From Microstegium vimineum (Eukaryota; Streptophyta; Magnoliopsida; Poales; Poaceae), in NCBI GenBank assembly GCA_022036555.1, contig CM039127.1, positions 53,017,275-53,081,274 of the forward strand: a stretch of DNA of 64,000 bases, read 5' to 3'. A program made the translations under genes and the position numbers. Shown in pieces: positions 12,501 through 21,916 of this stretch. The stretch's first letter is position 1, and each line of letters begins with the position of its first letter. A model generated the notes under the pieces. The model was not told the origin of the DNA, ran no database searches, and saw nothing but the letters and a program-made list of their open reading frames with translations.

Positions 12501-15500
12501 ACCCAGAAAATGGAACTTCACTAGTCATTAGAAGATATCAAGCTTACATAAAGAATCTCATTATTGCATTGTTCATGTAATGATCAGACAATGGCTTGGA
12601 AGCATGCTACCATGCTTCAGGGGTGGCAGGCTGGCTGCTGGCGCTGGCATACTATGACGGTTGCAAGCCTTGCAGGTCTAACGTCATTTTTTGTGTCTAT
12701 AAAATAATATAACTGACTACACCTGAAGAAATTCACATAGTGATTTTGTCTTGGCAGCATAGTCATAATGAGGTGTACCTTATTCATCATGTTCCACTGG
12801 CCAACTCTTGGCAATACATCCCTCTCTCTGCCACTATCATGGTATTTCAGCTATTACACAGAAAGAAGAATACCAGGTCAAAGTATGCCCAAATATGCAA
12901 ATCATCTATTATGTGCTGTTAAACTTAATCAAGGTGAAACTCACTGACCCTTGGGGGAGGCAGAACACGGGCTTCAACAGATGCAAGACGCTCATCAATC
13001 CTTATACCAAATTCCTCGGCATAAGGATCCCGAGAGTAGTCATTCTGCTGAACAGTCTGGTCAAATAGGTCAGGCAAACAAGAAATTTAGAATCGTCAGT
13101 TCATTGGTTTACTTTTGTGAAGGCAAAAGCTAATTAATTAAACAAGAGAAACAAAATATTCCATGTCACTTTATATTATATATGCAACAACAACAGCAAC
13201 AATAATAATATATAATTTTGCACAAACAATTTATTCATCAAGAAACTCTCATTTTATGAATGTTATACGCATAAATGCACACCAAGAAATATGATCACAA
13301 TCACCTGCAAGATGTCTTTCTCACGCGCTTGGGGACGCTGGCAAGTCACCTTCAGTAGAGCAGTGATTTGTTTCTCATTAAGCCGTTTTGAGTAACGCTG
13401 TCCCTCAACTATCTTACAGACCTGGTATTCAATGCCATAGGCAACTTGTGAAAACATGTTAAAGCTGGATAGAAATCATATGAATAGATAAACATAGTGC
13501 AATAATTAATACAGCGATTTCAATACAGCTGGCAGAAGACACCAACCTCCATAGGCAGATAATTTGGTCTTTGCTGATTGCCCACTTGCAAGCAAGGTAA
13601 AGTGGTGTGCTGAATACTGAAGCCATAAGTCTCCAGGAAGTATTGCACCACAGTCTTAACAGTACCACGATCATCAATAGGGAATCTATCATAGGAAAAC
13701 CATTGAAATCCTGTCAGCGCATTATACTTTATGATATCAACTGATATAAGTAAGAAACGTGCACGTACGATAACTCCCTTGTTGCTTGTGAAGTGAGGCC
13801 AGATATCCGATATTTCCTACGCATGTTTCCACGGTGTGTGACCTCAACTTTCACACCGCGTAGGGCTTTTTTAATCTATATATACAAAGAAGAGTAAAAT
13901 GGAAGTTGATGAAGCATAAACCAAAGTTTATACGAGGAAAGGTAGGGTAGTTAATCAAACCTTCACTCGATCAGAATCAGACAATGGTCTAACTGAGATA
14001 TCTCGGTTAAGAAGCTGAGCAACAAAATCAATCACAGGGAGTGGCTCAATAAATGCAGTAGAGGACATATCTGCGACAACAGAAAATCAAGCATAACTCA
14101 ATATTTCAGATGAGACCAAATAGTGATACCACAAACTACGTCCAAAGGCATCATGATCTAGAATGTAGTGTGCTCCTAATTGTGGTTATGTATCAAGTGT
14201 GAAAACTGGAAGGTAGACCCCCCCCCCCCCCCAACAAAAAAAAATGAGAACAATGGTATCTAACCAATATTGAGAGAAAGACCCATCTGTGTGGGCCTTA
14301 TGCTTTGGTAGAATCCACGCCAAGTTTCCAATCCATCACCAAGTTGCTGACGTCGCCCTAAGTTGGGAGAATAAAATGATCTACCAACAGGACAATACCT
14401 ACACAGGGAAAGTGCAGAATACAATGGAGATTTTGCCACAGGGAAAAAAACTCTTAACAAAATACCATTCACTCAAAGATTACCTAGCAGTAGGCAATTC
14501 ACGTAGCACAATGTCAAGTACTTGAAGAGCCTCTTGGGGAGCATCTGGTTGCCTACCAGCTAGAAACATAGCCAGATGGTGGAGATCAGCGCGAGCAGCA
14601 AATTTGATCACAACCCGAAATACCCTCTGGCGCCTTAAAACAGAAGGAATGTCAGTTGAAAATTTTCAGTACGTTTTAAGCACAGAGACAACAGCACAGC
14701 ATTACCTTTGGCCTCCACCAAGACTGTCTTCCTCATCTTGCAGAGTAATTTCGAACGTCTTCGAAGTAAACGGCAATGCTCCAGCTGTATAAAGACTCTT
14801 CCTTCCATCGTATGCAGGCAGACGCCCATCCAAATGGGAGTGCCTATAAAGCTTTACAAGCTCTGCCATGACAGCACGATTGACACCGCGTGAGGTAACC
14901 TCAGGCGTTATTGATACCTGATGACAATAGGCTGGTTATAAGAAAAATCTCATATAAAAACTAAGGTGACGAATTATGTAACCTTATCATGGGCTCACAT
15001 CGTATTGGTGAAGGTCTTTATCAGGCAGCTCAGCAAAGAAATGATTTGCCTTCACAGTGCACCTGGACCCATGTGTACCCTTGCCAGGGCGCAATGGGAA
15101 TCTAACCGCTTTGCTTGACGCTGGAGCCAACTGACCAGCTTGGCTGGCTGAACTTTGGTCATGAATCGCAAGTTGCTGAAATTGTTGCTGGACTTGTCCA
15201 GTGCTCACCTCGGCCTCCCTAGGCTGCGAGGACGAGCCAGCTCCTTGTGGTGATGGTGTTGCCACCACAGGGGCTTGATATTGGACATCTGGGGCTTGGT
15301 GCAGCTCGGGAACTGGTCTAGATGGACCTGAAGGAACACTTGGTCCAACACTACCTCCGACATGCCCGCCACGGTATGGCTGCGGCATTCCCCCTCCGGG
15401 ACGCGGACCACCACGTCCCTGATAGTCACGCGGTTGAGACCCAAGTGGTGGCCCACCACCAGGATGCTGTGCAGGTGGCCCGCCACGGCCCTGGTATCCA

Positions 15501-15811
15501 CCGCGTCCCTGGTAGCCACGCGGTTGAGACTCAGGCAGCCGACCACCAGGAACCTGTGGAGGTGGACCGCCACGTCCCTGATATCCACCGCGTCCCTGGT
15601 AGTCACGCGGTTGATACTCAAGCGGCCCACCACCTGGGTGCTGTGAAGGCGGGGCTCCGCGGCCCTGATATCCACCGCGGCCCTGGTGTTGCCCTCCACC
15701 ACGGGCACCCTGTTGAGTTGCCTGAGGCCGCTGTGAGGAGCCCTGCCCAGGCGGCGCTCCAGAAGCCTCCCCGGAACTCTCTCCAGGGCCAGTTCTTTTC
15801 TTCCTCACCAT
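9571..15811 (-). CDS. AGO1B: Argonaute 1 (AGO1B-like), 22 coding exons
   Basis: Small-RNA-guided slicer of the miRNA pathway, acting in cytoplasm and nucleus. Exons (minus): 15811-14999, 14917-14706, 14633-14484, 14398-14265, 14070-13961, 13875-13769, 13685-13547, 13421-13305, 13056-12949, 12850-12779, 11978-11856, 11776-11611, 11479-11355, 11282-11145, 11043-10901, 10814-10752, 10682-10619, 10534-10399, 10284-10211, 10123-10029, 9935-9904, 9776-9571. All junctions are GT-AG and the frame is open for 1108 aa. Residues 1-150 are QGRGG-rich repeats; N, PAZ, MID and PIWI follow. The slicer tetrad is D822, E863, D908, H1048, with the same spacing as I know for Arabidopsis AGO1 (762/803/848/988). 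The MVRKKRTGPGESSGEASG start and the miR168 site favour AGO1B of grasses; AGO1A/C/D are the alternatives. Confidence 0.95.
11446..11551 (-). repeat. 53-bp tandem duplication covering an AGO1 splice acceptor
   Basis: Two copies (11446-11498 and 11499-11551) share the first 34 bases of exon 13 together with its AG acceptor. The near copy is the acceptor that keeps the reading frame. The far copy has the stronger-looking pyrimidine run (TTTATTTCTTCAG). Splicing to the far copy would add 53 nt ending in an in-frame TAG, which is the AG of the near acceptor itself. Confidence 0.9.
12102..12452 (-). repeat. 175-bp tandem duplication in AGO1 intron 10
   Basis: Two copies (12102-12276, 12277-12452) are nearly identical, differing at about one base in the parts compared. 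The unit contains aatttcagtggc and gacgagcgaaatttcag. Intron 10 (11979-12778) is the longest coding-region intron of the gene. Confidence 0.9.
14218..14244. repeat. C/A homopolymer run in AGO1 intron 4
   Basis: About 15 C followed by caa and about 9 A. A length-variable site; no function apparent. Confidence 0.8.
15292..15312 (-). promoter_or_regulatory. miR168 target site in AGO1 exon 1
   Basis: The plus strand here reads gggcttggtgcagctcggga plus one a, which equals miR168 except at its first two bases and one central base. In the mRNA it is the complementary site and encodes the ELHQAP stretch. miR168 cleavage of AGO1 mRNA at this place is established feedback control in plants, so AGO1 dosage here is expected to be miR168-limited. 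Confidence 0.9.
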
Positions 15812-15823
15812 GACGGACGGATG

Positions 15824-16250
15824 CTGGCATAGCAGAGATACAATAAGACTGTGAGACTAAAAGATTATAATATAATGTATACAAATAAAACAATTAACAT
15901 CCAAATGAGGTAAAAAAACAGATCAGATACAATAAGAATGTGAGACTAAAAGATTCTAATCTAATATATACAAATAAAACAATTATAACATCCAAATGAG
16001 GTAAAAAAAAACAGAGCAGATACAATAAGACTGTGAGACTAAAAGATTCTAATCTAATGTATACAAATTAAAAAATTATAACATCCAAATGAGGTAAAAA
16101 AAACAGAGCAGAACAGATGTCAAGGATTTCTTCCTCGCCATGACGGACAGGCATAACAGAGATACAATAATACTCTGAGACTAAAAGATTCTAATCTAAT
16201 GTATACAAATAAATAAAACAATTATAACATCCAAATGAGGTAAAAAAACA
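15824..16250 (-). repeat. Four-unit tandem repeat in the AGO1 leader intron
   Basis: Units start with gatacaataa at 15837, 15926, 16019 and 16161 and end in an aggtaaaaaaacag word. Before the fourth unit, 16112-16160 also repeats the sequence around the AGO1 start codon (ttcttcctcgccatgacggac), giving an MARKKS-like false start on the minus strand. The true acceptor before the ATG reads TGCCAG on the minus strand; the copy has TGCCTG, so the AG is lost. Confidence 0.85.
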
Positions 16251-17000
16251 GTGTGTCAAGTATTGGGGCGGGTTCCGTTTTATCACTTAAAAGGAAAATA
16301 AAAGGCCTAGCATGGGCACAACCAGGGTTCCAAAAAGCGGCACTAAGCGCACGCGCTGAAGCCCTAAGCGGCCGCCATGGTGGAGCAGCGGCTGCTGGGG
16401 CGACTGGCGAGAGGCCTTGAAACGCTAAGCGCATGCTGAAGCCCTAAAAGCCCTAAGCCCTAAGCGCATGATGAAGCCCTAAAAGGCGACAGGCGGGAGG
16501 GGGAGCCGCTGATGACGATGCCGAGCCTGAGACTACCCCGCCGCCGTCGCCTGCGAGCCGAGCGCGGGAGGGTGGGGGGAGGAGGGGACGGAAGATGGAG
16601 CGCCGGCGCTGCGAGGAAGATCGGCTCCGTTGGGTTCACAGCAACCAGCGCCACCGACGAATCTCCGCAAAACGCGTTGAGAGAGAGATGGATGAGCTGA
16701 AAAAAAAAAGTAGATCTCACCGGCTCCTTCTCCCTTCTCACGCGGGATGGACGCCGCTGCCCCTGAATCCAGGCGCTGCGGCTCCTCCTCCCTCCTCACG
16801 CGCGTAGCTGGCGACGGAGAAGAAGCCCAGGCGGCCTGGAACGACGGAGGGAGGCGGGGCGGCGATGAGAGGCGAGACGGCGCGGGAGGCAGGGCGAGAG
16901 AGGGCGGAGCGGAGGAGGAGGATGCGAAACTACCTTTTTTTTATTATTATATATTGGGAACAGAGGATGCAACAAAATGGCTTGGATGAGAGCGTAATCT
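16251..17000 (-). promoter_or_regulatory. AGO1 5' leader and core promoter (approximate)
   Basis: A GC-rich block (16500-16930) lies upstream of the AGO1 start and is followed by a TATATAATAA motif on the minus strand near 16945, a plausible TATA box. A possible first-exon donor (GTGAGATC, minus) lies near 16718. Between 16320 and 16490 the words taagcgca and gaagcccta recur several times, probably an old repeat insertion. Exact transcript start and exon limits cannot be fixed without RNA data. Confidence 0.45.
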
Positions 17001-17104
17001 CCGGCTTCTGTTGGTTTCTAAACCGCACGGCCCACGCGTGAGCGCTGGCCCAGGAATCACTCACGCACGAGCGCCGGCCCAAGAATCACGTCAGATTCGC
17101 ACCT

Positions 17105-17600
17105 CGGTATGTATGTCGCAGGTCGTTACGGGTACGTGAGGTTTCTTTTTTTTCTTTTTCCTTTTCTTTTCTATATATATATGGTGTTTTATTTTCCTTT
17201 TCTTTTTTATCTTTTTTCTTTCCAGTGTTACGTGATATTTTTTACTTTTTTGTTTGCCTTTTATTTTCCCTTTTTCTGTTTCTGTTTTATATTCTTTTAA
17301 GATTTTATTCTTTTTATTTTTCTAATGAGTTTATTTTCTTTTTTCTTATTAATTTTGTTTTTTGCTCATTTCTTTTATTATGTCACCTTTTATTATTCTT
17401 TGTTTCTTTTTTTTTATTTGTTTTCTTCTATTTTACTTTATTTTTCTTTTTTTGTTTTTGTGCATATTTTAAAATGTTGGTTTTCGTTTTTATTTTTATT
17501 CTGGTATTAGTATTTTATTTTATATCTTTTCTTCTATGTTATTTTACTCTAATTATTAATTCATTAATTTTACTTTTTTTATTTTTTTGATATATATTGA
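17105..17600 (+). repeat. T-rich low-complexity tract
   Basis: About 480 bp made almost entirely of T with scattered C, A and G, giving phenylalanine/leucine-rich false frames. It lies in the AGO1/RABA2 intergenic space. No coding signal. Confidence 0.85.
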
Positions 17601-17898
17601 TGTTCACGTAAGTATATCTGTGATGTTTTATGCTATACTTTTTATGTCTTTGACCTAGTTCTGTGCTACATGGCACCACATTACCGGAGCTGAAGAGAAC
17701 CCGACCAAATGGGTCATAAGTGTGAGAAGATTAGGATAAAAGGTTATTAGAGAGTTTTTATAGTGTACTAACATGTGTATTAGATTAGAAGTCGATTTTG
17801 GAAACTTTTAAAGATGGGCTAATCAATAGAATTAAGGGATTGTATGGATCCCACCTTCTAAAGTTTTGTGACTAAATTTTAATTATTTTTGTGATCAA

Positions 17899-18080
17899 GG
17901 GCTTGTTTGGTTCTCATTTCCTAAACTAAAGTAGACTAGAATGTTTTAGTCACTTTCAACACCTGTTGAGTGACTAGTGGAACTAAAGTATTTTAGTTAG
18001 TTTGTTTGACACTTTAGTTCCTAATAAAGTGACTAAAGTTTAGTCCACTTTAGTTTAGGAGGTGAGAAACAAACGAGCCC
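17899..18080. mobile_element. MITE, 182 bp
   Basis: Terminal inverted repeats of about 30 bp: gggcttgtttggttctcat at the left and the reverse complement of gagaaacaaacgagccc at the right. The flanks CAA and TAA could be a mutated 3-bp TAA target duplication, as in Tourist/Harbinger elements. No coding. Confidence 0.7.
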
Positions 18081-18177
18081 TAAACTACCAAACAAACTGA
18101 CTAAAAGAATGACTAGTCCCACTAGTTACCCAAGAGGTATAATAAAAGGGATTAAAATACAACTTAAAACCACTTTA

Positions 18178-18537
18178 GGGCTCGTTTGGCTGCCTGTGTA
18201 TTTTATACATATATGTGAATAGTTTCACCCATGTATTGAGTGAATCCACAGCATCCACCCAATACACGTATGATTCAACAACCATGTGTGAAATTAATGA
18301 TCAGCCGGTGCTGAGTCGATACAGGAAGCTCCTGAGGCTGGGATGCTCTGGCGGACAGAGCCTTGGCGGAGAGTGATTTTTTTTTTCTCACCCGTGAATC
18401 GGCGTGGATCACTTCAAGAACCACTCCTACACACGGGCAGCCAAATGCGAATTTGGAATTTGAGTGGGAGCTCGCATCCCACGTGTGTGTCGTATTTTTG
18501 GCTGGATCCATGGCAATACAGACAGCCTAACGAGGCC
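18178..18537. mobile_element. Tourist-like MITE, 360 bp
   Basis: Inverted termini (gggctcgtttggctgcctg at the left; cagcctaacgaggcc at the right) flanked by a TTA duplication at 18175-18177 and 18538-18540. This is the target site expected for PIF/Harbinger-type MITEs. It lies about 530 bp upstream of the RABA2 start. Confidence 0.8.
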
Positions 18538-18540
18538 TTA

Positions 18541-19070
18541 ATGCAGTTTAGAAACTAAACATGTGTTATTACTAAAATTTAATCATTGCTTTTAGTATCT
18601 AAATCTAGTCACGGGAAACCAATTAGTAGACCCTAATAAGACACCGCGTGTGTACACGATGGGGAGTCGCAGTAGTTGACCATGGAGGGGAGCTGGAGAC
18701 AGACATGTTAGCGGGCCGCGCGCTGAACTGAACTCAACTCAACTGCGGGAGGAGGGGGGAACGAAGCGGGTGAGGTGAGATCACCATCACCTCCTTTTTC
18801 ATTGAGCTCTTCCTTGCCGCAACCGCAAACAACAGGAGCAGCAGGCAGACAGCAGAGTGAGTGGCAGCCAGCCAGACTCGCCGCCTAGGTTACGGCTTCT
18901 TCCTTCCTCCCGTTTCGTAGCCAGCCAGGCAGAGGCAGAGGGTAGGTCTCACGTCACAGGCAGCACAGGTCCCCCTCTTCTCCGACGGACACCGGAAGAA
19001 GAAGAAGAAGAAGAAGAAGAAGAAGAAGAAGAAGAAGAAGAAGAAGAGAGCAAGGGGAGGGGGGAACCGA
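18541..19070 (+). promoter_or_regulatory. RABA2 promoter and 5' UTR with (GAA)18
   Basis: GC-rich leader upstream of the RABA2 ATG. A perfect run of about 18 GAA units (18994-19047) sits just before the start codon, within the probable 5' UTR. It creates poly-Glu and poly-Leu false frames. No clear TATA box is visible. Confidence 0.6.
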
Positions 19071-21182
19071 ATGGCTGGGCGGCGCGCGGAGGAGGAGTAC
19101 GACTACCTGTTCAAGGTGGTGCTGATCGGGGACTCGGGCGTCGGCAAGTCCAACCTCCTCTCCCGATTCACCCGCAACGAGTTCTGCCTCGAGTCCAAGT
19201 CCACCATCGGCGTCGAGTTCGCCACACGAACACTCCATGTGAGTACTACTACTGCTGTGCTGCATCAGATAGATATTCAGATCCGATCTCCGATGATCCT
19301 CTCCTCTCCTCTCTATAAAATACATCAGACAGACCCACCCAGATCCAGCAGGCTCCCTGCATTTTCTTCTGTTAAATAAAGGTCATCTTTTTTTTAACAA
19401 TATATATATATGTATATATATATATATTATATATATATATATATATATATTATCGACCAATTAGTATCTGTTGCTGCTTCCTTGCCTGTAATTCGTTCGT
19501 TGGTTCGTTCGTCTCTTCCATCACTGTCAGCTAGCTTGCTGGACGCTGGATCTGCGAGCGCTGGCCGGGGCCCTGCCTTTCCAATACATGATCCTCCATT
19601 ATTTTCAGTTCTCACCATCCGTCTATCCACCCATCCATTCCGTATCTGCATGAGTTCAACACTCAATTCACATACACACACATACATCAATCAATCAAAT
19701 TTAAAGGCAAACAGTTGGGCAAGCTAAAAAAGTCACTGTCTTTCCTGCTAAGCAAAGCAAAGCAAAACAACGAGTGGCCTGGCCTCGATTCAACTGAAGT
19801 CGCACTGTATATTTCGTGAACTGCACATGGGATGGGTGGTAACAGCTCAGGACGTCAGTGGTCTCCACCTCAGCTCCGCGCTCATCCCATTGTTGGATTA
19901 TGTACTACATGATGATGGATGACGATTCAAGTCAACAGCACCGCCACTAGTGGGGTACACTATTTTACTTGTGGATAAACGTTAGCTTCGATATAAGCAG
20001 TGTCGCTGTCAGCTCCCTAAGCAAGTGGCAACCATTTGTGCCCCTAGTAATACGTCTTCCATGCCTAACTACCATCCTGCTCCTGTTCATAGCATGGGCA
20101 GTTGCCTACCAGACTGAGGTCAGCTGTTTTCTCTTGCTTGCTGTGTTGGTGTTGCCTTTCCCTCTGCCTGAGACTGCAAGACTTCCTGCTGTAAGCAACT
20201 AAGCATCGGCAATTCTAAAAAAAAAAACAAAAAAACTAAGCATCGGCAACCCACCCTTTTCCTTCTTATTAGCCATCCTGATCACATGCAAAACTCTATG
20301 CGATACAGCAAAAAACAGGGAGGTGCGCTTACAGTCTGTGTACACTGTACATTTGCTGCTACAAGCTGTTCATTGTGGAAACTACACCTTCCATCATTAG
20401 GGGATGCGGACGGGTGATGATTCCGTACACCTCTCCGGTGATTAGGGAAGTTTTTTTGTTTTTCTGATTTTTTATTTATTAAATAATTAATAAAATATAA
20501 AAAATCAACGGTTCAGATTGATTCAAGATATTACCTCCTAGGAGGTAAAGGGTGCACCTGAGCATTGCTATCTAATTTTGCCTGTATTGCTCTCTATCAC
20601 AATCTTTTCTGTCAATCTGTAAGCAGTCCAAATACAGACACTAATCTCCTCCAGTTCCTCACCTGAGCTGACTTGTTAATCTTGTAGGTTGAAGGCAAGA
20701 TCATCAAGGCGCAGATCTGGGACACGGCAGGCCAGGAGCGGTACCGAGCAATCACAAGTGCCTACTACCGTGGGGCGCTCGGTGCCGTCCTGGTCTACGA
20801 CGTCAGCAAGCCCACCACCTTCGAGAACATCAGCCGGTGGCTCAAGGAGCTGCGCGACCACGCTGACTCCAATATCAGAATCATGCTCGTCGGCAACAAG
20901 ACCGACCTGAGGCACCTCCGGGCCGTCGCCACCGACGACGGGCAGAGCTTCGCCGAGGCAGAAGGTCTGTCCTACATCGAGACGTCTGCGCTGGAGGCAA
21001 CCAACGTGGAGGAGGCGTTCCAGCTGATCCTCGGCGACATTTACCGGGCCATCAGCAAGAAGCCTGTGGCGTCGGATGAGGCTGGCCAGGGCGCTGCTGG
21101 AGGTGTCAAGGAAGGTAAGACCATCAATGTGGCGACTGGTGGTGATGCCACTGCTGAAAAGAAGCAATGCTGCTCAGCTTAG
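19071..21182 (+). CDS. RABA2: RABA2-type small GTPase (RAB11 family), 2 exons
   Basis: Membrane-anchored Rab GTPase of the trans-Golgi network/early endosome, guiding secretory and recycling vesicles. Exon 1 is 19071-19238 and exon 2 is 20688-21182 (GT-AG, phase 0), giving 220 aa. P-loop GDSGVGKS is at residues 20-27, effector region STIGVEFATRT about 44-54, WDTAGQE 67-73, NKTD 126-129, ETSAL 154-158. The tail CCSA (217-220) has two cysteines for geranylgeranylation. FCLESKSTIGVEFATRTL and the single intron just after it match the RABA2 subgroup; RABA1 is the main alternative and is less like it. The start codon follows the (GAA) run and opens the conserved N-terminus. The 1449-bp intron holds a TA repeat. 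Convergent with RAB1/RABD. Confidence 0.95.
19401..19452. repeat. TA-rich microsatellite in the RABA2 intron
   Basis: Imperfect (TA)n run with single TG and TTA interruptions. The rest of the intron (to 20687) holds no further coding signal. Confidence 0.9.
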
Positions 21183-21916
21183 AACTCGTGGGGATTTCGT
21201 TCAGTGGCATATGTGGCACATGTGTTGTGATGGTTGTTTTTTTTCTTTTCTTTCAGTCCAAAGTTTGTTGATTCATTTTGTCAGATAGCACCTTCGTTGG
21301 ACCTCATGTTCACATATATTCTCTAAAGCAAGCAGTTATATATGATTATACCATCACCAAGTCTTTGTCTTTTTTTTTTTTTTGGAAACCAAGTCAATTG
21401 TCTTCTAGTATCAGGAAGCCTACATATATTCTCTAATTGAGATCTGCATTCCAAATTCAAGCACATAATGGTCTGAAGACAGAGAGAAGCTCCGGCCGAC
21501 AAAAAGATAAGGGGTAGATGACCTTAATCATCATGTTCAACAAATCAACAATCAATAACCAGCACTTTACACCGGTTATCATTCAATTAACTGCCACTTG
21601 GTACAATTTGCTAGGTTATACAAATGTTGCAATTAATGCTGATCTGTATAAGCAGAACTCACACCATATATCATGCAATTAGCTGCAAGTTTTAAGATTA
21701 ACTGATGGTACACTTTGCTAGATAATAATAATACAAACTGCAGCAATTTATACTAATCTATATAAAGATGAATATCTGACGCTGAAATGACAAGCTTATA
21801 GTATCTTAGTGCCCTCCCATCCACCCAGTGCATCCTCCCATATAAACTTGATTGGACAAAATCATGCGCCATCCATCTAACCACAAGCCAAATTTAAGTG
21901 CCCCCCTGAACCCAGA
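21183..21916. other. Convergent 3' ends of RABA2 and RAB1/RABD
   Basis: About 730 bp between two stop codons that face each other. T-rich just after the RABA2 stop. The two 3' UTRs must share or abut in this space. No other gene seen. Confidence 0.5.

Noticed and set aside
15322..15813. Long plus-strand open frame opposite AGO1 exon 1
   Set aside because: Shadow of the GC-rich QGRGG repeats; no domain, and the minus frame is clearly AGO1.
17109..17590. Hydrophobic Phe-rich frames suggesting membrane proteins
   Set aside because: They arise from the T-rich tract and have no start context or conservation signal.
18857..19318. Plus-strand frame with a long poly-Glu run, and the opposite poly-Leu frame
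   Set aside because: Produced by the (GAA)18 repeat; overlaps the RABA2 start in another frame.
20395..20575. Possible MITE in the RABA2 intron around the aaaaaatcaacggttcag word
   Set aside because: I could not find matching inverted ends or a target duplication.
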